Below are positions 47,716 to 55,740 of a DNA stretch of 64,000 nucleotides, piece by piece. The stretch is from Peptococcaceae bacterium CEB3 (GTDB lineage Bacteria > Bacillota > Desulfitobacteriia > Desulfitobacteriales > Desulfitobacteriaceae), in NCBI GenBank assembly GCA_001029295.1, contig LDXJ01000060.1, positions 220,454 to 284,453 on the forward strand, written 5' to 3'. Under the pieces are notes generated by a model that ran no database searches, was not told where the DNA came from, and was given only the letters and a program-made list of their open reading frames with translations. Position 1 is the stretch's first letter. Every line of letters begins with the position of its first letter. Position numbers and translations under genes: made by a program.

Positions 47716-47898
47716 ATGTCTCAACTAAGGTTGCAAACGCAATTATCAGTGAAAGTGATTGATACACCGTCAAGGCCTCACCCCCTTTCAGGGGATTGGC
47801 CGCCCACCCAGGCCCCTATTGAGTTAGCATGGTTGAAGTAACACTGCCGCCTGTGGCAAAGCCGTCTAAACTCGGCTTCGACAGTTTTTCGTGGATTT

Positions 47899-47928
47899 AG
47901 GCATCCGAAACAATGGATGCCTTTATTT
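47899..47928 (+). terminator. hairpin terminator
   Basis: GGCATCC and GGATGCC form a 7-bp stem with an 8-nt loop, followed by TTTATTTAT. Confidence 0.6.
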
Positions 47929-48325
47929 ATGCAGTCAGTAATTTTTTATGATATGAACTCCCACTGTTCCCTGAACTTCTGCAGTTTCTGGCGTCCCGCG
48001 TCGTTGAAGGAGAAAATGAACTGATTGGCTGTCGTTGCAGATTTTTGTCCAGGGGTTTTGGTATTATGGAGCTACGCGGGTGACATGGTGTAATCCAGTT
48101 CGAGGGTCCTTGAGTATGTCAATACTTAGGGAGGTGAGTACTTTAACGGGTCCCATCTCTACATGCTCTCGGCGGCGGACTCTCGATATGATCTGCCCTT
48201 GTATCCAAGGCTACAGCCTGCTTCCAGACGTCTGTTTTGTGGGCGGACCCGACTCGCACCACGGCATGTCGGGCTAGACAGGAGGGAAGAGCTTGAGCGG
48301 CGCAGACTTTTAGTTCGGTGCCATG

Positions 48326-48354
48326 AAAAAATGCCCCCGGATCGTTCCGGAAGC
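48326..48354 (-). terminator. terminator of the crRNA-mimic RNA
   Basis: On the minus strand GCTTCCGGA pairs with TCCGGGGGC (two T-G wobbles) around an ACGA loop, followed by A and six T. Confidence 0.75.
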
Positions 48355-48503
48355 CTTGCTTTGGGGTAGGTTGAAAGAAACGCACATGTGCCAGGTTTTC
48401 AGGGGTAGAAAGCAACGGAACATTAGATGTGAAGGTTGCGAAGTCAGAAGAGCGCATTATAAAAATTATGTTTCAATACATTGGCGCCTTCAACCTACCG
48501 TCG
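48326..48503 (-). ncRNA. crRNA-mimic regulatory RNA (CreR/CreA class) targeting the cas promoter region
   Basis: Read on the minus strand, a degenerate repeat (48499-48470) ends ATGTATTGAAA, identical to bases 19-29 of the array repeat. A 28-nt pseudo-spacer (48469-48442) follows. A second degenerate repeat begins at 48441; it shares AACCTTCACAT (48437-48427) and matches 18 of the first 26 repeat positions. The pseudo-spacer opens ATAATTTTTATAATGCG. The minus strand at 48605-48589, at the start of the cas transcript, reads ATAATATTTATAATGCG: 16 of 17 bases agree, and the only mismatch is at position 6, which type I Cascade does not pair. The target is preceded by TCA, a plausible I-B PAM. A promoter (48539-48510) and a terminator (48354-48326) frame the gene. 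The predicted role is Cas-guided repression of the cas operon. Confidence 0.8.
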
Positions 48504-48509
48504 AATCAT

Positions 48510-48539
48510 AGTATATCCAAATTGACAGAAAAAAGTCAA
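48510..48539 (-). promoter_or_regulatory. promoter of the crRNA-mimic RNA
   Basis: On the minus strand TTGACT (48539-48534), an 18-bp spacer and TATACT (48515-48510) predict a start near 48503, four bases before the first degenerate repeat. The -35 box is also one arm of an inverted repeat TTGAC-N8-GTCAA (48522-48539), a possible protein site. Confidence 0.75.
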
Positions 48540-48547
48540 CAGAGGCC

Positions 48548-48576
48548 TTGACAAACCTCATCTCGGCTCGTATCAT
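48548..48576 (+). promoter_or_regulatory. cas operon promoter
   Basis: TTGACA (48548-48553) and TATCAT (48571-48576) are spaced 17 bp, predicting a start near 48583. The -35 boxes of this and the divergent RNA promoter are 8 bp apart. Confidence 0.8.
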
Positions 48577-48588
48577 TAAGGTGGATTC

Positions 48589-48608
48589 CGCATTATAAAT
48601 ATTATTGA
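48589..48608 (-). promoter_or_regulatory. predicted Cascade binding site in the cas leader
   Basis: The 17-nt match to the pseudo-spacer lies at 48605-48589 on the minus strand with TCA (48608-48606) on its 5' side. It covers about +7 to +23 of the cas transcript, so bound Cascade would obstruct initiation or early elongation. Confidence 0.7.
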
Positions 48609-48632
48609 ATAGGAGGTGCGCCTGGACTAACG

Positions 48633-48668
48633 ATGAAAGAATTAGGAGAGATTGCAAGGGGGAGGTGA
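48633..48668 (+). CDS. possible 11-codon leader ORF before cas6
   Basis: ATG at 48633 opens MKELGEIARGR and stops at TGA inside the GGGAGGTGATCAG ribosome site of cas6. An AGGAGGTG lies 14 bases upstream. It could couple translation into cas6 or be fortuitous. Confidence 0.3.
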   Translation: MKELGEIARGR

Positions 48669-48672
48669 TCAG

Positions 48673-49371
48673 GTGGAGAAATGTTTCTATGAGTTGATGT
48701 CGACCATTATACTGAACGAGGACGTACCAGTGGATGAGGTGCAGTCCGTCTTGGCGGGAATAATAAGCTACAGTATGCTGCAGGACGAGCAATTAAAAGA
48801 CCAGCACCGTCAAACTGGATTTAAACCCTATGTCTTCAGCGGGCCCTACCCGTTGGAACCTGACCGGATATACCGAGAGAGAAGGATGTACCGCTTTCAC
48901 CTGCGTACGCCGAACCTTAGTTTCGCCTTGGCTATGAAGAGGTGCTTGCCGACAGGCAATAGGGTCGCCAAATTTGTCTCGGTGGAGATGAAGAACTTTA
49001 CGGAAGAGCATATTGGTGAGCTGATTAGTTTGACTCCCATTGTATCCACAGTGAGCAACCGTTGCTGGATGCCAGAGAACGGCTTAGGGCTATTGGCCGA
49101 GCGTTTGCACGTGAACGCCTCCAAAAAATGCAAGGTCCTAGACGCATCCTTTAAAGCGCCGGACGAATATTTCTTTGAGCATATTGAGTTACTCAACCGT
49201 AAGCCGATCCTCGTCAAGTACAAGAGTAAAGGCGCGGTATTGCTTGGACATAAGGTGCGTCTGAGAGTGAAGGCTAACGACTGGGCTCAGCAACTGGCTT
49301 ATACCGCCCTGACATTGGGCTTGTCGGAAAAGAATACGCTTGGCTTTGGCTATTGTTTGGCGAGGAGGTGA
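48673..49371 (+). CDS. cas6: Cas6, CRISPR repeat endoribonuclease
   Basis: Cas6 cuts pre-crRNA within the repeat, leaving an 8-nt handle, here probably ATTGAAAT. The 232-residue protein has a ferredoxin-like layout and the C-terminal glycine-rich loop ALTLGLSEKNTLGFGYC that marks the family. The GTG at 48673 is chosen for the GGGAGGTGATCAG site. It is the first gene of the cas operon, and cas8 starts four bases after it. The same nuclease would be expected to process the crRNA-mimic RNA upstream. Confidence 0.92.
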   Translation: MEKCFYELMSTIILNEDVPVDEVQSVLAGIISYSMLQDEQLKDQHRQTGFKPYVFSGPYPLEPDRIYRERRMYRFHLRTPNLSFALAMKRCLPTGNRVAKFVSVEMKNFTEEHIGELISLTPIVSTVSNRCWMPENGLGLLAERLHVNASKKCKVLDASFKAPDEYFFEHIELLNRKPILVKYKSKGAVLLGHKVRLRVKANDWAQQLAYTALTLGLSEKNTLGFGYCLARR

Positions 49372-49375
49372 AAGT

Positions 49376-51136
49376 GTGTTAGAGGAACTGCTCAGCGAGT
49401 TCGGTGACCACCAGGTCCAGTACCCCGAGTTTGATCCCGATACCATGGTTTTGACAAACTATCATCTGAAGCCTGGACTTTACGTGCGATTGAACGAGGA
49501 TGGCAGCAAGGAAGAGATTTATATCGGAAAGAAAACCGAGCCGCCAGAAAATACTCCACTGGTGGACTGGTTCAAGCAAGCGGATTTTGCCAGCAGCTTG
49601 ATAGAGATGAACAAGCCGGTTGACCCTAAGAAACAAATACACAGTTGCAATTATCTTAGCTTGTTCTGTAAACGCGACACGTTCTGGCAGGACGGAAACG
49701 TGCATCCGAAATTGCCGGAGCACATCGAGCGCTATTTCGCTGCGCTGTCTGCTGTAAAAGACAAAGAAAGTGCCAGGATCCTGGCGACAGCCGGTTACGG
49801 TCCGCTCAAGGAGGAACAGGTTGCGGCTGGGAAGGAACGTTTTCTTGCTTCATTGGCAGAAGTCGGAGAGCTTGTAAAAGCCTATAATATCAAGGATAAC
49901 TCCTATGTTAAACTCTTCCTCAACGCAAGCCTTGAGACATACATCTATGAAAGCGGCCGGTATTTGCTGCCTAGAATATTTAACAATAACAAGTATAATG
50001 TCGAGGTTGGCGGCAACGTTTTCGGTTTGTCGAACACGGACATGGGGATGAACGCCAAGAAGCCATATTTGGAGCATAAAACTACTCAGTTCGAGGTGCC
50101 CTACCGTATCACTGCTGAAGAAGCAGTTTTGTTGCGCAAGCTGTTCTTGTGGCTAAATGGCCAAACGAGAGAAGGGAAAGTTGTCTACGGCGGGTACGTT
50201 CAGGTGGGGGTGCATGACCCGGGGCTTTTGGTCCAGAGAAGGGACGTGAGTGTACGGAAACCTGTTGTCTACCTGCACTTTGACAGGAGGATGGACTTGT
50301 CGGTCGACCATTACGATTTTCTGCCTAGCTTTGCTGATCGGATGGACAGACCCGTTACATTTAGGAATTTCGTGGATGCACCGAAGTACCAGGGAGGAAA
50401 GCTGGACAGGCTGAGTGCTGTGGAAGCGCACATTAACGAAAACCTATATGCTTTTCAGCTGGTGCGTAGCTACGATGAAGAACGTATTCAGGTGACTGAC
50501 AAGTTACCCCAGGTGCTGGCTTCCCAAATTGTGCTGTCAAGGGAGGCGATGCGGGCATGGTTGCGCAAGGGGGATTCCTTGCCCATCCAAAATAGTGTTG
50601 ACCGGATGACAAAGGGGGTAATTTTGGCCCGGCTGCAGAATTTGGAGTATGTGCCTGCCCTAGGCCATGCCTTAAATGTTCGATTTTCTCTGTTGAACTA
50701 CTTTGATAAGGGGGGAAACGATATGGGATATGCCATAGAAGAAACGTATAGAGGATTGAAAGAGAAGGTGTTGAACACTGAGAAAAGAAAAGAATCCGCT
50801 GCTTGCCAAAATGCTGTGGAGTTTTACCTGGCAGTTGGTCAACTTCTATATTATTATTTTAGCCTGAGCGAGGCACAGAAGCTCCACTATGATGTGCTGT
50901 GGAGGGGCATCGCCTCGGCCAAGGACTTAGAAGGTATCAAAAAGGAACACTGGAAATACTTCCAAAAATACTCCTATGCTATCGACACTAACAATCCCCG
51001 TTTCAATAATATGTTGAGCGTCGTTTCTTCCTATACTCCTGAGCAAGATGAGCCAATTAATCTCGACGCATTGCTTTATGGCTTTGCTGCCAACAGTATT
51101 ATTTATTATAAGGAGGATTCAAATGAAAAAGACTAA
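49376..51136 (+). CDS. cas8b: Cas8b, large subunit of type I-B Cascade
   Basis: The 586-residue protein lies between cas6 and cas7, where type I-B loci carry the large subunit that recognises the PAM. Sequence among Cas8b proteins is poorly conserved. Here KPGLYVRLNEDGSKEEIYIGKK near the N-terminus and the helical C-terminal part (YLAVGQLLYYYFSLSEAQKLHYD, small-subunit-like) are consistent. GAGGAGGTGAAA precedes the GTG at 49376. Its 3' end overlaps cas7 by 14 bp. The subtype of Cas8b was not resolved. Confidence 0.85.
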   Translation: MLEELLSEFGDHQVQYPEFDPDTMVLTNYHLKPGLYVRLNEDGSKEEIYIGKKTEPPENTPLVDWFKQADFASSLIEMNKPVDPKKQIHSCNYLSLFCKRDTFWQDGNVHPKLPEHIERYFAALSAVKDKESARILATAGYGPLKEEQVAAGKERFLASLAEVGELVKAYNIKDNSYVKLFLNASLETYIYESGRYLLPRIFNNNKYNVEVGGNVFGLSNTDMGMNAKKPYLEHKTTQFEVPYRITAEEAVLLRKLFLWLNGQTREGKVVYGGYVQVGVHDPGLLVQRRDVSVRKPVVYLHFDRRMDLSVDHYDFLPSFADRMDRPVTFRNFVDAPKYQGGKLDRLSAVEAHINENLYAFQLVRSYDEERIQVTDKLPQVLASQIVLSREAMRAWLRKGDSLPIQNSVDRMTKGVILARLQNLEYVPALGHALNVRFSLLNYFDKGGNDMGYAIEETYRGLKEKVLNTEKRKESAACQNAVEFYLAVGQLLYYYFSLSEAQKLHYDVLWRGIASAKDLEGIKKEHWKYFQKYSYAIDTNNPRFNNMLSVVSSYTPEQDEPINLDALLYGFAANSIIYYKEDSNEKD

Positions 51137-52046
51137 CAGGGTCTATGGGATCATTGCGGTAGGCGCCTATATGGCTAATTTTAACGCTGATTTGTCGGGC
51201 TATCCCAAAGCGACTACCGATAACACGATCTTCGGTAGTGATAAAGCAGTGAAATATCCGATGAAACGCATGTGGCAGCTGCAAGGGCTTCCCGTGCTTT
51301 ACATCAAAAGTATGCAAAATAATAAAGATAACGACAAGATTCAGCCCAGGGATTTGAACGAGCGGTACACGCATCTGTTTGGCACTTTGGATGAGAAAAC
51401 ATCGTCGGGAGAGGTGCTGGGTAACTTGTTCTCTGCTATTGACGTCATGAATTTCGGCGCCACCTTCGCGGAGAAAAAGCAAAACATTAGCATTACCGGT
51501 GCAGTGCAAATCAATCAAGGCTTTAACCATTTCGAACATACGAATATAGTAACTCAGGACATCCTGTCGCCATTTCGCAATTCTAATGAAAAGAGCGAGG
51601 GAAAACTTGCCTCTTCCATGGGCACCAAGATTGTGACCGATGAAGCGCACTATGTCTATTCCTTTTCCGTTAATCCAGGTAATTACGCGGACTTCATTGG
51701 ATTGGCGGACGGTTTTGAAGGCTACACGGTTGAAGCGTATGAAAACTTCAAGTGGGCGGCAAGGGTTGCTACAACGGCGTTCAACACCAATTCAAAGAGC
51801 GGATGTGAGAATGAGCTTGCCCTTTTCATCGAGTTAAAGGAAGACAGTCGCCTGTTTTTGGCCAACCTTGACCGCTACATTGCGGTAAAGAAAAAGGAAG
51901 ACCGCGTACTCTACGATCTCAGTAGACTGGCAGAAATGATTACGCCGCATTTAGGAGAGATTCAGTCCATTGACCTTTACAGCAATATGGTTGCTAGTGA
52001 GGTAGACTATGGGTCTCTTCCCTGCAGCATTCAATCAATTTATTGA
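51123..52046 (+). CDS. cas7: Cas7, Cascade backbone protein (Csh2 type)
   Basis: Cas7 polymerises along the crRNA spacer. The 307-residue protein starts MKKTNRVYGIIAVGAYMANFN, has NLFSAIDVMNFGATFAEKKQNISITGAVQINQGFN and SMGTKIVTDEAHYVYSFSVNPGNY, the RAMP-fold features of Csh2/DevR proteins of type I-B. The ATG at 51123 follows AAGGAGGATTCAA and lies inside the end of cas8b. Its thumb is what displaces every sixth crRNA base, relevant to the upstream crRNA-mimic. Confidence 0.93.
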   Translation: MKKTNRVYGIIAVGAYMANFNADLSGYPKATTDNTIFGSDKAVKYPMKRMWQLQGLPVLYIKSMQNNKDNDKIQPRDLNERYTHLFGTLDEKTSSGEVLGNLFSAIDVMNFGATFAEKKQNISITGAVQINQGFNHFEHTNIVTQDILSPFRNSNEKSEGKLASSMGTKIVTDEAHYVYSFSVNPGNYADFIGLADGFEGYTVEAYENFKWAARVATTAFNTNSKSGCENELALFIELKEDSRLFLANLDRYIAVKKKEDRVLYDLSRLAEMITPHLGEIQSIDLYSNMVASEVDYGSLPCSIQSIY

Positions 52047-52057
52047 GGAGGGAGTCA

Positions 52058-52795
52058 ATGAAAAGCCTGTGCTTCACACTTTCCGGACCAGCGGCATGTT
52101 TTCGGCAACCTGACGTGAATGCAAAGGTATATTTTACTTACAATAATATCCATAAAGTGGCGCTCTTAGGCCTGCTCGGAGCGATACTTGGTTTGAGCGG
52201 GTATCGGAGCGCGAAGCTGTATGGTAAGGATGAGCCTGTATATCCTGAGTTTTACCAAGTACTATCCCTCTTAGGGGTGTCGGTCGTGCCTAATGGAAAA
52301 AACGGGTACTTCAGAAAGAAGATACAATATTTTAACAACAGTGTGGGTTATGCGTCTAGAGAAGAAGGGGGCAATCTGCAGGTACGCGAACAGTGGCTGG
52401 AAGATCCCAACTGGACGGTTTTCCTTGCCCAACGCAACTTAGACGGGGCTATTTGGGAGAGGCTTTGCGAGTCTCTGTTGAACGGACAGTGTGCATATAT
52501 ACCGTACCTAGGCCGAAATGACTTCCCAGCCCAGATTGGGGATGTTCACGTAGCTGAGCTCTCGCCCTCGCACAGACCAAACATTCACTCCTTGTTCTTA
52601 TATGACGGGGATCTGAAAGCCCTTTCCGGGGGGCCAAAAGGATATCTATTCGTGGAAACAGCACCCGTGGGACTGGTTCCCAACCAGAATTTTTATGAGT
52701 TTGGACGGTATGTCTTCACAAATGCAGCTGTTCCAGAGGGAGCCTTACCTTCTCACTTGTATACTGACGGCGAGCGACAGTACTGTTTCTACTAG
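52058..52795 (+). CDS. cas5: Cas5, Cascade subunit binding the crRNA 5' handle
   Basis: The 245-residue protein opens KSLCFTLSGPAACFRQPDVNAKVYFTYNNIHKVALLGLLGAILGL, the usual Cas5 start, and has a Cas5h-like length. GAGGAGGGAGTCA precedes the ATG at 52058. An inverted repeat in the 69-bp gap to cas3 divides Cascade genes from the nuclease and adaptation genes. Confidence 0.92.
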   Translation: MKSLCFTLSGPAACFRQPDVNAKVYFTYNNIHKVALLGLLGAILGLSGYRSAKLYGKDEPVYPEFYQVLSLLGVSVVPNGKNGYFRKKIQYFNNSVGYASREEGGNLQVREQWLEDPNWTVFLAQRNLDGAIWERLCESLLNGQCAYIPYLGRNDFPAQIGDVHVAELSPSHRPNIHSLFLYDGDLKALSGGPKGYLFVETAPVGLVPNQNFYEFGRYVFTNAAVPEGALPSHLYTDGERQYCFY

Positions 52796-52809
52796 GGTCT
52801 AGAGTCTAG

Positions 52810-52843
52810 GGCAGAAAGCTGATCTACGGAGGGGCTTTCTGCC
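52810..52843 (+). promoter_or_regulatory. 10-bp hairpin between cas5 and cas3
   Basis: GGCAGAAAGC (52810-52819) pairs perfectly with GCTTTCTGCC (52834-52843). There is no T-run, so it may protect or process the upstream Cascade message, or dampen cas3 expression, rather than terminate fully. Confidence 0.6.
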
Positions 52844-52864
52844 TGTCAGTCAGGGGGGTTTGCC

Positions 52865-55246
52865 GTGAAGACAGAAGGACTGGTTCCGCCGCAGTTGATG
52901 CTAGACGACCGTTATCTTGCACACACCAAGGACAGCGATGGTCATCGGCGGGTGGAAACCTTATCTGAGCACTCTGAGTTAACTCTGCGCTACTATGAAC
53001 GATATTGTGACCGTAAGAGGATTGATGAGATCGTTGAAGGGCTAATTTTCGCCTGTGGGTTTAGGGGGCAGGAGATCCCAAAGGTTCGTTTAATGTTTGT
53101 CCACGCGATTTATTTGCACGATATAGGGAAGACCAATCCCCGCTACCAGTATGACGTGCTGAAAAACGACTCTTTTCGCGGGCAAAGGCAGCGGGCCAGT
53201 AACTCTAACCATGCCCTAGCTTCCGCTTACATGTATGTCGATTATATGTACAAGCTGCTTGAGGAAGAGCCGACGTCGATGGTGGAAAAGTGTCTGGTGG
53301 CTTTTGCGTATTGTATTAGCAAGCATCACGGAAGATTGGGTAATGGAAGTGAATTCTCCGAGTTGGAAACGTGGGAGGAAGAATACTATAAGTGCGAAGT
53401 GGATGGCAGGGTTTTTGAGGATGTGCGCTTCTATATGCAGGAGCAGGGCACGGTTGAACCAATTCCCTTTTATATTCTCTGCCGCTTGCTCTACGCATTG
53501 ATAACAGGTTGTGACTATTGCGCTACCCAAGAATTTATGGCGGGCTCTGCCGTTGAGCTGTCAGTCATCACAAACGGGGGCAAGGAATTAGCGCGGGTTT
53601 ACGATGACAGCGAAAGATGCAGGAGTATCCGACAATATCAAAGGGATCCCTCCGCATTCAGTGGCGAGCCTATTAACGCCTTACGCAATCAAATATTCCT
53701 TGAGGCGGAGCGGAACCTGCTTGCCAAGGCAGACTCCGACATCTACTATTTGGAGGCGCCAACGGGGGCAGGAAAAACCAACATGGCCGTTAACCTCGCG
53801 CTGCGTGTGTTGGAGGTGGACAACAGTATTAACAACGTTTTCTATGTCTTTCCATTTAACACCCTTGTGGAACAAACGAGCGAATACTTACGCCCCCTCT
53901 TTGGCGGAAAGATGGCCGTGGTTAATTCGATTACACCGGTTCTCGTAGGTGGGGACGGTCAAAATGTAGATTATGAAGTTGCCTGGCTCGATCATATCTC
54001 TAACAACTATCCTATCGTGTTGACTTCTCACGTAAATTTCTTCAACGCACTTTTTGGTTGCGGGCGCGGTCAGTGCTTTCCTTTGCTTAAGATTTGTAAC
54101 AGTGTCGTCGTACTTGATGAAATACAAAGCTACAAAAATAGCATCTGGAGGGAAATCATCGGTTTTCTGCAAAAATATGCAAGATTGCTCCATATGAAAA
54201 TCATCATAATGTCTGCCACCCTGCCGCAATTGGACAGGCTCCTAAAAAATGTGGATGCCCAGTTTACGGCTCTGATAGAAAGTCCTGACAGGTATTATAG
54301 TCATCCCCTGTTTCAGGGACGGGTGCGCTTGGATTTTTCCCTCTTGGAGCAACACCGGATAAGTTTGGAACGGTTAAAGGAGGAGGTTTTAAGGTTCCGG
54401 GATAAACAAGTGCTTGTGGAGTTTGTCAAGAAAAAAACGGCCATGGAGTTCTACAAGCTTTGCAAGGACGATTGCAACGCCGTTTTGTTGACTGGAGATG
54501 ACAGCGCTGCCAGACGAGGGGAGGTCATTGCGCGAATACGCGGTGGCGAATCTCTAGTCCTTGTCGCTACGCAGGTCATTGAGGCGGGCGTTGATATCGA
54601 CATGGAAGTTGGATTCAAAGACATCTCTCTCCCGGACGCGGAGGAGCAGTTTTTGGGCCGGATTAATCGCTCTTGCCTGAGGCCGGGAGGGGGTATCGCT
54701 TATTTTTTTGACTACGATGATCCTGCCACCGTCTACAAAGGGGACGCTAGGCTGCGGCATTCCATTCTGGATCCGGACGTTAGGTTGTGTCTAGAGAAAA
54801 AGCGATTTGCCGAGGTATACGCAAGGGTCTTTAAAGATCTGATTGCTAGAACGAGTAAGCCCAATCAGAAAAACATAGCCAATGTGGATAAGCAATGTGT
54901 TCAGCTTAATTTCCGAGTGATAGAGGATCAGATGCGTTTGATAGGGCCGAGCTTCCAGTTGTTTATACCGTACGTCCTAGGTGAAGTTGACGGTTATCAG
55001 GTGTGGCAGGAGTTTAAAGAATTGGGCAGCAACCAAGCCTTTAGCTATGCGCAGAGAATGGTGGAATATTCCAGGATTGCATTACGGATGTCGTACTTTA
55101 CCTTCCAAGTGTTCCGGGATAAAATTCCTGAGGGCGCTGAGGAATACGGAGGCTACTATTTCCTTGACGGCGGGGAACGGTTTATCGACGGCGGCGTTCT
55201 AAACAGGGAGGCGCTGGAAAAATATTATGGAGGGATCTTTTTGTAA
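52865..55246 (+). CDS. cas3: Cas3, HD nuclease-helicase
   Basis: Cas3 is recruited by target-bound Cascade to unwind and degrade DNA. The 793-residue protein has an N-terminal HD nuclease domain (YLHDIGKTNP, His85-Asp86; YCISKHHG) and an SF2 helicase with Walker A PTGAGKTN (Lys304), DEIQ at 418-421 in place of DEAD/H, MSATLPQLD, and the C-terminal QVIEAGVDIDM and EEQFLGRINR motifs. All look intact. The start is GTG at 52865; cas4 starts on its stop codon. Confidence 0.95.
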   Translation: MKTEGLVPPQLMLDDRYLAHTKDSDGHRRVETLSEHSELTLRYYERYCDRKRIDEIVEGLIFACGFRGQEIPKVRLMFVHAIYLHDIGKTNPRYQYDVLKNDSFRGQRQRASNSNHALASAYMYVDYMYKLLEEEPTSMVEKCLVAFAYCISKHHGRLGNGSEFSELETWEEEYYKCEVDGRVFEDVRFYMQEQGTVEPIPFYILCRLLYALITGCDYCATQEFMAGSAVELSVITNGGKELARVYDDSERCRSIRQYQRDPSAFSGEPINALRNQIFLEAERNLLAKADSDIYYLEAPTGAGKTNMAVNLALRVLEVDNSINNVFYVFPFNTLVEQTSEYLRPLFGGKMAVVNSITPVLVGGDGQNVDYEVAWLDHISNNYPIVLTSHVNFFNALFGCGRGQCFPLLKICNSVVVLDEIQSYKNSIWREIIGFLQKYARLLHMKIIIMSATLPQLDRLLKNVDAQFTALIESPDRYYSHPLFQGRVRLDFSLLEQHRISLERLKEEVLRFRDKQVLVEFVKKKTAMEFYKLCKDDCNAVLLTGDDSAARRGEVIARIRGGESLVLVATQVIEAGVDIDMEVGFKDISLPDAEEQFLGRINRSCLRPGGGIAYFFDYDDPATVYKGDARLRHSILDPDVRLCLEKKRFAEVYARVFKDLIARTSKPNQKNIANVDKQCVQLNFRVIEDQMRLIGPSFQLFIPYVLGEVDGYQVWQEFKELGSNQAFSYAQRMVEYSRIALRMSYFTFQVFRDKIPEGAEEYGGYYFLDGGERFIDGGVLNREALEKYYGGIFL

Positions 55247-55731
55247 TGCTGACCGGAACTGTGGTTAATTATCATACGCATTGCAAGCGGCAGTGCTGGT
55301 TGTTCTATCACCATATCAATTTAGAAGACAACTCTGAGGATGTACGCATAGGCCGGATTTTGCACGAGCTTAAGAGGCAGGAGAAGGAGGAGATTGCGCT
55401 GGATGGTATTAAGCTCGACAGGGTGACTGGCGAGTATGTTACGGAGATCAAGAAGTCAGATGCCGATCTTGCGGCGGCGATGGCGCAACTGGAGTACTAC
55501 TTAATTGTCCTTCGGGACAAAGGAATCGAGCGCAAAGGGCGCCTGGAATGTCTGGAGAAAAATAGACAGAGCAAAAGTGTTCACACCCTGACCCTGACGG
55601 ACGAGCAAATCGAGGAACGCAAAGCTCAGTATCGTCGAATTGAAGAGTTTCTGGACTCCGACTCCCCGCCCGCTCCTGTGTTGAAGCGCGCTTGTAAGAA
55701 ATGCGCCTATTATGAATACTGTTTTGTATAG
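55246..55731 (+). CDS. cas4: Cas4, spacer-adaptation nuclease
   Basis: Cas4 trims prespacers and enforces PAM choice with Cas1-Cas2. The 161-residue protein has the RecB-like active site around EIKKS and QLEYYL, and four Fe-S cysteines: Cys13 and Cys17 (CKRQC) plus the C-terminal CKKCAYYEYC set. It overlaps cas3 by one base. Confidence 0.93.
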   Translation: MLTGTVVNYHTHCKRQCWLFYHHINLEDNSEDVRIGRILHELKRQEKEEIALDGIKLDRVTGEYVTEIKKSDADLAAAMAQLEYYLIVLRDKGIERKGRLECLEKNRQSKSVHTLTLTDEQIEERKAQYRRIEEFLDSDSPPAPVLKRACKKCAYYEYCFV

Positions 55732-55740
55732 GGGGATAGC

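Larger units (their letters stand above)
47555..48325 (+). other. non-coding stretch between metK and the CRISPR regulatory RNA
   Basis: No convincing gene is present. Three hairpins occur: a 13-bp stem at 47673-47715, AAGCCG/CGGCTT near 47860-47882 followed by T-rich sequence, and GGCATCC/GGATGCC at 47899-47920. On the minus strand 47945-48040 reads as the tail of a lost gene (ANQFIFSFNDAGRQKLQKFR then EQWEFIS and stop). The palindrome AGTATGTCAATACT lies near 48112. The remainder to 48325 shows nothing I can name. Confidence 0.5.

Noticed and set aside
48143..48457. A 104-codon minus-strand frame upstream of cas6
   Set aside because: It has no ribosome site or family features and overlaps the crRNA-mimic RNA with its terminator.
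48520..48539. TTGAC-N8-GTCAA as the main cas operator for a protein repressor
   Set aside because: One arm is the -35 box of the divergent RNA promoter, so the inverted repeat may be a by-product; kept only as an alternative.
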